Positions 61,126 to 64,000 of a DNA stretch of 64,000 nt are shown one piece after another (within the stretch, counting starts at the first letter, position 1; the number at the start of each line of letters is the position of its first letter). The position numbers and the translations under genes are program-made. The DNA is from Ecdyonurus torrentis (Eukaryota > Arthropoda > Insecta > Ephemeroptera > Heptageniidae), in NCBI GenBank assembly GCA_949318235.1, contig OX439132.1, forward strand, positions 8,891,453 through 8,955,452, written 5' to 3'. The notes under the pieces were generated by a model. The model had not been told where the DNA came from and did no database searches. It was given only the letters and a program-made list of their open reading frames with translations.

Positions 61126-63690
61126 CTAACTAATGAGCAATATAATTTATAAATGCATTTACATGACGATTTTATTAAATATATCTACTGGTACGATAAG
61201 TTTAGAATAGTTTTGTAAAAGAAAAATTAGAGTATAAACAGGAATGGAATTCCTCTTACCACTAAAACAGTTAAAGTAACATTGCAGACATAACGTTACC
61301 CACCCCTGCTTTAATTAATATTGCGCTATAGGCAGTTACCCCTTCTAAAATCTAGACTAAGATTAACCCAGGTGTAATAATTATAAAGAAAACATTATAA
61401 CTCAGAGTTACTTCGTTTGCTTAGTGAAAAATATACTCAAATTTACGACATAAAATCGTCATGTAAATATTTCTATTTATCCCCAACGACATCAGTACTT
61501 TAATAATATATTATCTTTATATCTTGTTACGTCAGATACGTATTGGCAAAAGTATATAACCAAGCCTTTATTTTTATATCAAGTTCATACCCTTGAAATA
61601 CGCAGATAATTTTGTAAAAATTACATTTTTATAAGATAATATATATTATAATATATTTAAAAAAAAAAAAAAAAAAGAAGAAGATAAAACAAATGTAATG
61701 ATTATGTAAAAAGTATTTGCATGTTCATGTCACTTTTAATGCTTTAAAATATTCAAGGAGAACAAGAAAAAATACATTTTTTAATACAAAAATATTTATA
61801 ATTTTAAATAACTCAATTATTAAACGATTGAGCGTAAAAATGACTTAATTATAGCCTAGTAAAAGTAATTGAGTAATGATTTTTCTAAAGTAAATGTTAT
61901 GCAATGATGATTCTTGTTTTTATTGTTCTTCTTCTTATTATTATTTTCAAGAATTGCAAATAAGGATAAAAACAGAACTCTTTTAACAGACTGCTCTCCG
62001 TGGAACATCGCATAATGAAATATAAAAATAGCTACTATATTTTCATGATAATAAAATCTACTCACGTCCTTTCATCACGATAATATGTCAATAAAAATAA
62101 ATACTTTATACACCCTAATACCAAAGTGTTTAAAACAATGAACAGCAGCACGTATATGTGTAAAAAAAATTGCAAAAATATTCGCAAAATAAATTTCTCT
62201 TAAATTAAACCCACACTCTCGATACTTTTTGATACCAAAATAATTTGCAATCAGTTTTCACTTGCTCTTCTCCAGGCAAAATTTCCCTTTTTTTTCTATT
62301 CCCCTTCCTTTTTTTTTTATTCTATACAACTAAAAACTTTTCTTATTCTATGTGCGTAGCAAATTTGGTTCATTAATTTTATAGGAACTCATTATAATAC
62401 TATACTATAATTTTAATAAGTCTTTGGATTTTGTTTATATAGATCAGTGGCTTTTGTGGTTCATTTGTCTATAAAAAAATGCAATCATTTCTTCTACGTT
62501 CATGATTATAATGTAATACATAATATGTAACCTTAATTAATAACAAAAAAATAATAAAAAATTAAAACTACCCTATTTATTTGTTATTGTTTCTTTATTG
62601 TATGTATAATCTGTTAATGTATGATGAAAGAAAACAAAAATCGAACAAGCTTTTTCGCCCACATACTATTAACTTTGGCACTGACTAATCTTTTAATGGA
62701 TGTGATGTTTAGGAGAGGAAATATCCTAAAGTCTTTTGGGTATGAATATAGTGACGGTTGGTAATATTTAAAGATTTCATACATATATATAATTATGGTA
62801 GTATACCATAAAGAAGTTAATAACACATATTGTCACATTATAAATTAAGATAATTAAGTGATTCTCAATAAATAATACTGAACATCATACGTAAGAAGAA
62901 TATAAATCATATTTCAAAGGAAAATGCACACAAATTTTTGCTAAAATTACTTTTCACTTATGTCCTTGTAGATTTTTATAATTATAAAATATATACTTCA
63001 TATTATTTGGCGTAGAATGTACTTGACAAAAATTATAATTCTAGAGTAATTTAAGAATCATTACCGTGTACACGAAGTACACAAGATAGTTGTTTCATTT
63101 TTGGTAAAAGTAATTTTATTTGACTTTCAAAGAAATTGTTTCAAGTACAAACTATATACGTGTTTTCTTTACGTCATTCTTAAAAAATTAAAAAAATTAA
63201 AATTAAAAAAAAAATCTCTACTTGGTGGAAATTTCATAGAATAAACATTTTTGCAACGTAATTAACTATCGTAACTTTTAATTTCAATTGTGTTTATATG
63301 TACATTTTTTTTTAATATACCAGATTTGTATATAAGCTGATATTACAATAACAATAAATATATTCCATTAATTTTATGATATTTTAACAAGAAAATAAAT
63401 ATATATGTGTAATTGAAGTTTTTAAAGTAATAACATAATTTGTTAAACCTTGATATTTTATCCCCTCTCTTTATCATTAGTATTATTATTTTCATGACTC
63501 GTAATTTGCTTTTTATTTTTGTGATGCGGGTCACCTATAGCATTTTATATACAAAAAAAATAATAATATATGCTATAGGTTTCCATGAAAATTGCAATTT
63601 ACATTGCGTAGAAAAATTGCGTCAGAAAAAAAAATTGTTCATGTATTTTTATTTATATAAACATAAAATCATTATAACACATTGAATGCG

Positions 63691-63692
<2 letters not shown>
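61126..63692. other. AT-rich non-coding stretch
   Basis: No gene. A18 at 61659-61676. Open frames at 61856-62065, 62614-62826, 63343-63534 and 63440-63685 have random AT-rich composition. Confidence 0.6.

Positions 63693-63756
<64 letters not shown>
63693..63756. repeat. (TA)n microsatellite, about 64 bp
   Basis: Perfect TA array. Confidence 0.97.
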
Positions 63757-63759
<3 letters not shown>

Positions 63760-64000
63760 CACCAACCTTATTAATTAAAAGCTAATTATTGTTTAAAACA
63801 GCATTGTTTTTTATTTATCCAGTTTACTAAATTCTTTCTCTCGAAATATACTCAAAAAGAAAACAAAACTTTTTAAATTTAATTAACTTTGCGCATGTTA
63901 CTTTAATAATACCTTTCAATATTTAATACATGTACATTACTTTTAATGATAAAATTTATAACCATATAATATGAAGTCATTTTTATAAATTATAAAGTTA

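Overview
What it is. This is a nuclear, non-coding, extremely AT-rich stretch (about one fifth G+C where I counted by hand) of a metazoan genome. I found no intact protein-coding gene, rRNA or canonical tRNA in 64 kb. Almost every open frame is a shadow of a microsatellite or of AT-rich DNA: Tyr-Ile repeats from TA arrays, Arg-Glu or Ser-Leu from GA/CT, Thr-His or Cys-Val from CA/GT, Phe-Ile-His-Ser from TTCA. The microsatellite load, the LINE, hAT, MITE and SINE-like debris and the base composition fit an arthropod-like invertebrate with large introns or intergenic deserts. I cannot name the species and hold even the phylum loosely.

Layout. 1-24 kb: AT-rich desert with TA arrays, GA/CT arrays on both strands and A/T homopolymers, a pair of back-to-back tRNA-like SINE remnants (17.86-18.10 kb), a double-hairpin element (21.12-21.39 kb), and a 280-bp compound (TC)n(AC)n array at 24.0 kb. 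24.95-25.40 kb: 3' end of a minus-strand non-LTR retrotransposon, with a recognisable fragment of the C-terminal region, a polyadenylation signal and a terminal ATT tail. 25-46 kb: desert with microsatellites and a few moderate-GC patches (30.1, 34.3, 38.2, 41.4, 42.2 kb). 46.26-50.3 kb: the most GC-rich interval, centred on a CGG-bearing, GAGA-rich island at 48.33-48.68 kb that is the best promoter candidate. 51.2-56.6 kb: a 5.4-kb nested composite. An outer hAT-like transposon (12-bp terminal inverted repeats, 8-bp duplication ATATATAT, subterminal AATCG/ACCG motifs) carries a roughly 1.4-kb long inverted repeat, which itself holds a 153-bp hairpin MITE; the outer element also holds about 70 perfect TTCA units. 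56.6-64 kb: desert again, with GA/CA tracts and a purine-rich GC patch at 59.65-59.86 kb.

What works together. No pathway can be read here. The functional hypotheses worth testing are the GC island as a promoter, the long inverted repeats as sources of hairpin RNA, and the over-represented CpG-containing 8-mer TGACGTCA and 6-mer CACGTG as possible enhancer content. All coordinates and counts were read by eye.
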